NCBI GenBank assembly: GCA_964418565.1
Contig: CAYQMB010000003.1
Span: 7,986 to 71,985 of the forward strand
Reading direction: 5' to 3'
Length of the DNA: 64,000 nucleotides
Source of the DNA: JAQIBY01 sp964418565
Lineage (GTDB): Bacteria; Bacteroidota; Bacteroidia; Bacteroidales; ML635J-15
The notes below the pieces were generated by a model that had not been told where the DNA came from, searched no databases, and was given only the letters and a program-made list of their open reading frames with translations. Both the position numbers and the translations under genes were made by a program. This document shows positions 61,077 through 64,000 of this stretch, in pieces (within the stretch, counting starts at the first letter, position 1; each line of letters opens with the position of its first letter).

Positions 61077-63548
61077 ATGGAAAACAAATCCTTTCGTAAA
61101 ATATTCATCGGCATTATTCTCCCGGCCATTGTTGCCATTTTGTTGTTTTTCTTATCTGTATGGCTGATCATTATTCCGATCGTGGAAAAGAATATGATGG
61201 ATGCAAAAAAAGAAATGATCGGCGAACTGACCAACACAGCCTGGAGCCTGATTGATGAATATTACCAGGATTATCAGGATTCTGTTTATTCTCTTGAGGA
61301 GGCGAGAAAACTCGCTGCCAGAAAGGTTGAACTCATGAATTATGGTGCAGAAAATAAAGACTATTTCTGGATTACCGATACAAGCCCGACGATGATCATG
61401 CATCCTTACCGGAAAGATTTAAACGGGAAAGACCTGTCTGACTATGAAGACCCCAATGGCCTGAAACTTTTCGTGGAGGCAGCTGCCATTGTGGATTCTG
61501 CTGGTGAGGGATATCTGGAATATTACTGGCAGTTGAGGGATGATACTACCAAAATTGTAAAAAAAATATCATTTGTGAAGGGTTTCCCCGATTGGGGATG
61601 GATTGTTGGCACCGGTATTTACATCGAAGATGTCAGGGAAGATATTGCTGCCCTGAAAAAGCGGATTGCCCGGATTTCTCTGCTTATCACCCTTATTATT
61701 GCAGCGCTGCTTTTTTACATCATAAAACAAAGCCTGAAAATTGAGAAGAAGCGCTCAAATGCTGAGAAAGGCCTGAAAGAATCCAGAGAAAAATATAAAT
61801 CCCTTGTGGAAGCATCTACCGAAAGTGTCCTCATGCTAAGCAACAATGAAGTAATATACGCTAACCAGACTTTCTGCTCATTATCAGGATACTCATCTCA
61901 CGAAGTCATGGGCATGACATATGAAGATTTGTTTCGGACTTCCTGGGAGGAAATGTTGGGACAACTTGATGAGCCCGGGCAGTCAGTTTCTACACAAGCG
62001 CAGTTGAATCTCAGTTATGGAAAATCCCGTGAGGTGATTGTGTATCTGAATAAAACATACGCTGTAAATGAAACGAGGGTGATCGTGATCATTAGGGAAA
62101 TCGGATCGCAGCAACGCATTGAAAAAGCACGGCAGCAATTGAGCAGTGAACTGGAAGCATCATTACTGATGATGAACCAACCGATCGGGACCTTTGTGGA
62201 ACCAATTATATCATGTTCGCTTAATACCAGCATAGCCGAAGTGAGCATGCTAATGAAACGGAAAGAAAAAGGATTCATGTTCGTGAAGCAAAACGATGAA
62301 ATAATTGGTTTTGTTGGATATAGTGACATCGTTAAACGCGTTGTGGCAAGCGGAATGTCTGAGCAGGAACCCATCTCAGCCATAATTTCTGCGCCTGTTA
62401 TTTCCATAAATCAGGATGCCTTGCTCTCTGAAGTAATATTGCGTTTCAAAACAGATGATCTGTCTCATTTATTGGTCAGAAACAGCCTCTCAAAACCCAT
62501 AGGTGTGATAAACAAAAACATTCTGGCAAGAGTGCAAAGCAACTCAATCAGTGTTCTGCTCAATGAAATCAATTTATGTGAAACTGCTGATGCATTGAAG
62601 TCAAAATTTCATGAAACCCCTGCCATTGTTGAAGCCCTGCTAACGGGTGGTGTTTATCCCAACAACATAACCAGGCTGATAAGTGCCATTATAGATGGCT
62701 TAACAAAAAGAGCCATTATTCTGGCATTTGAGGAATTGGGTGAGCCTCCCTGTAAATTTGCATTTTTCACCATGGGAAGCGAGGCAAGACGGGAACAAAC
62801 ACTTCTGACAGACCAGGACAATGCTATTATTTATGATGATGCATTTAAGGATGAATCAGTTGTAGCAAATTATTTTGTTAAGCTTGGGAAAAAGGTGAAT
62901 CATACCCTTGATTATGCAGGAATACACTTGTGTAAAGGCGATATGATGGCAGGAAATCCGGAATGGAATCAGCCGCTCAGTAAATGGAAAACCTACTTTA
63001 CAAAATGGATAAACCAGAGCGATCCGCAAAGCATCCTTGATGCGTCCATCTTTTTTGATATCCGCTTTGTGTATGGCGAAAATCAATATAGCACTGAGCT
63101 GCGGAAACACATTTTGAATGAAGTTGAATTTCAAGCGGTCTTTCTTCAGCACATGGCTCAGGGTATTATAGACATTAAGCTGCCATCAATTACACACAAC
63201 AGCAAGGTGGATCTGAAAAAAATCCTGATGCCGGTAACGGGTTTTGCCAGAATATACAGCCTGAAGCTCAGCGATTATGAGGCAAATACACACATGCGAA
63301 TGAAAAAGGCTGCCTCTGCTGAATTGATTACTGATGCCGCACGTCATGAGTTGCAAAATGTGTATGATTTCCTGATGACGCTCAGATTGAAACAACAGGT
63401 TAAATTGCTTATGGATGGCGATAATCCTGAGAATGTAATCAATACAGAAGACCTGACGGAATTTGACTTCAGCGCACTCAAAAAGGCTGCATCCATTGTG
63501 GCAGACTATCAGACCCAGCTCAAATCTGATTACAAAGGTATGTTGTAA
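61077..63548 (+). CDS. Cache-PAS-CBS-DUF294 nucleotidyltransferase signalling protein
   Basis: 823 residues. A first helix (about 9-33), an extracytoplasmic Cache domain (about 45-195, with DYFWITDTSPTMIMHPY and KGFPDWGWIVGTGIYIEDV) and a second helix (about 202-218) form a membrane sensor. A PAS domain (about 240-345, VEASTESVLMLSNNEVIYANQTFCSLSGYSS), a CBS pair (about 375-495), the DUF294 nucleotidyltransferase domain with MGSEARREQTLLTDQDN (residues 566-582; G-S and D-Q-D match the GlnD-type catalytic motif) and a C-terminal DUF294_C helical domain follow. DUF294 proteins usually have a cNMP-binding domain instead of Cache-PAS. Last gene of the operon. Confidence 0.9.
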   Translation: MENKSFRKIFIGIILPAIVAILLFFLSVWLIIIPIVEKNMMDAKKEMIGELTNTAWSLIDEYYQDYQDSVYSLEEARKLAARKVELMNYGAENKDYFWITDTSPTMIMHPYRKDLNGKDLSDYEDPNGLKLFVEAAAIVDSAGEGYLEYYWQLRDDTTKIVKKISFVKGFPDWGWIVGTGIYIEDVREDIAALKKRIARISLLITLIIAALLFYIIKQSLKIEKKRSNAEKGLKESREKYKSLVEASTESVLMLSNNEVIYANQTFCSLSGYSSHEVMGMTYEDLFRTSWEEMLGQLDEPGQSVSTQAQLNLSYGKSREVIVYLNKTYAVNETRVIVIIREIGSQQRIEKARQQLSSELEASLLMMNQPIGTFVEPIISCSLNTSIAEVSMLMKRKEKGFMFVKQNDEIIGFVGYSDIVKRVVASGMSEQEPISAIISAPVISINQDALLSEVILRFKTDDLSHLLVRNSLSKPIGVINKNILARVQSNSISVLLNEINLCETADALKSKFHETPAIVEALLTGGVYPNNITRLISAIIDGLTKRAIILAFEELGEPPCKFAFFTMGSEARREQTLLTDQDNAIIYDDAFKDESVVANYFVKLGKKVNHTLDYAGIHLCKGDMMAGNPEWNQPLSKWKTYFTKWINQSDPQSILDASIFFDIRFVYGENQYSTELRKHILNEVEFQAVFLQHMAQGIIDIKLPSITHNSKVDLKKILMPVTGFARIYSLKLSDYEANTHMRMKKAASAELITDAARHELQNVYDFLMTLRLKQQVKLLMDGDNPENVINTEDLTEFDFSALKKAASIVADYQTQLKSDYKGML

Positions 63549-63626
63549 GCGCTAAGCTATGATTTGCCATCCCCTTAATATGAATTTCCGAACTTGTTAA
63601 AATTTCCGGTATACGCGGGCTGTGAT

Positions 63627-63720
63627 TTTGCGTGAGGGATAGAAGCGGTACCCCACATCCGCCGCCGGCGGATGAAGAGCCTGCCTGCCGGTTCACAAGC
63701 CGAGGTAGTCAGGCACGCCC
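63627..63720. repeat. dispersed palindromic element, copy 3
   Basis: It begins TTTGCGTGAGGGATAGAAGC, continues GGTACCCCAC and a GAGCCTGCCTGCCGGTTCAC stretch shared with copy 2, and ends AGGCACGCCC. It lacks the right-hand GC-rich arm of copy 2, so it looks like a truncated or internally deleted copy. It lies between the symporter operon and the flavoprotein gene. Confidence 0.8.
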
Positions 63721-63811
63721 AATTTATGAAGATATCAAACACAAAATCTGTCACCTGCCGGTGTACCGAACCTTCAATCCACCTAATATTAATCTTTAAA
63801 ACCTTTTTCCT

Positions 63812-63819
63812 TACCTTTG
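63812..63819 (+). promoter_or_regulatory. TAnnTTTG -7 box for the flavoprotein gene
   Basis: TACCTTTG, only 4 bases before the ATG at 63824, implying an almost leaderless mRNA if this start is right. Confidence 0.5.
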
Positions 63820-63823
63820 CCCC

Positions 63824-64000
63824 ATGCAAAAATCTCCAAAATACGACGTTGTGATCGCAGGTGCCGGAGCTGCCGGATTAACTGCTGCCGTTCGTGCTGC
63901 TGAAAGCAGTGCTTCTGTGCTGGTGGTTGAAAAAATGAAACAAGCCGGTCGTAAAATCAGAATTACAGGAAAAGGGCGGTGCAATATTACCAACAGCGAG
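63824..64000 (+). CDS. HI0933-family FAD-binding protein (3' partial)
   Basis: The first 59 codons of a gene cut by the window edge. The dinucleotide-binding motif VVIAGAGAAGLTAAVRAAE (GxGxxG) at residues 8-26, then VLVVEKMKQAGRKIRITGKGRCNITN, are the signature of the HI0933/YhiN family of FAD-dependent enzymes (some annotated as aminoacetone oxidase family). The reaction is not known. The start is supported by the adjacent -7 box. It may be monocistronic from here. Confidence 0.9.
   Translation, partial: MQKSPKYDVVIAGAGAAGLTAAVRAAESSASVLVVEKMKQAGRKIRITGKGRCNITNSE

Noticed and set aside
63575..63829. Minus-strand 84-codon frame at the right end
   Set aside because: It is translated from palindromic element copy 3 and the promoter of the flavoprotein gene.

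Overview
The window is a chromosomal segment of a Bacteroidota bacterium, most likely from the Bacteroidales/Marinilabiliales side of the phylum. This is inferred from recurrent TAnnTTTG promoter boxes with short leaders and no obvious Shine-Dalgarno sites, a type IX secretion tail on a secreted esterase, lineage-typical families (DUF5683, DUF4783, a COX24-like 30-residue protein, a NtrY-like kinase), and many signal-peptidase II lipoproteins. No species is claimed. Most of the window is ordinary, densely packed core genome. The accessory-looking parts are the left end, two tRNA loci and three blocks of repeats.

Layout. 1-4475: an AT-rich accessory stretch of unfamiliar exported proteins, delimited by three progressively decayed copies of the 3' half plus terminator of a tRNA-Met gene, the intact gene being at 4402-4475. 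4543-13005: a membrane protein, plsY, an M13 peptidase lipoprotein, small exported proteins, tRNA-Leu and tRNA-Gly, a MerR-type regulator, a NIF3-family protein and a zinc-ribbon coiled-coil protein. 13077-17870 (minus): a tight operon parA-parB-DUF5683-lytic transglycosylase-ddl. 18049-31979: ribH, a TPR protein, a glutamine synthetase, a YdcF and NamZ-like pair, dnaK, panB, an RluA-type pseudouridine synthase and lipoproteins. 32084-41608: a T9SS-tailed esterase, the DUF4783-nadC-yihY operon, a 1223-residue NtrY-like kinase and a DsbD-like protein. 41631-48143: rng, the small basic protein, HU, mutY, and a sugar transferase cluster. 48418-53046: tRNA-Arg with decayed 3'-half duplications, a DEAD-box helicase, guaA, then a structured, repeat-rich non-coding block. 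53143-63548: an MFS-like transporter, a DUF302 lipoprotein and a six-gene transporter operon. The window ends inside a HI0933-type flavoprotein gene.

The most interesting system is the operon at 55713-63548. It encodes a DUF4212-like small symporter subunit whose two membrane helices are split by an extra domain of about 155 residues, its sodium:solute symporter, a TPR membrane protein, an outer-membrane channel candidate, a metallophosphoesterase, and an 823-residue protein joining an extracytoplasmic Cache sensor, PAS, CBS pair and a GlnD-like DUF294 nucleotidyltransferase. Gene order suggests a sensed and possibly nucleotidyl-regulated uptake route for a small carboxylate; that function is inference.

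Other points of note are tRNA 3'-half plus terminator duplications at two separate tRNA genes, a three-copy dispersed palindromic element ending in GGCACGCCC, a cluster of at least six hairpins after guaA, a perfect 16-bp hairpin just upstream of the RNase G start, and an orphan intrinsic terminator suggesting a small RNA next to the glutamine synthetase gene.
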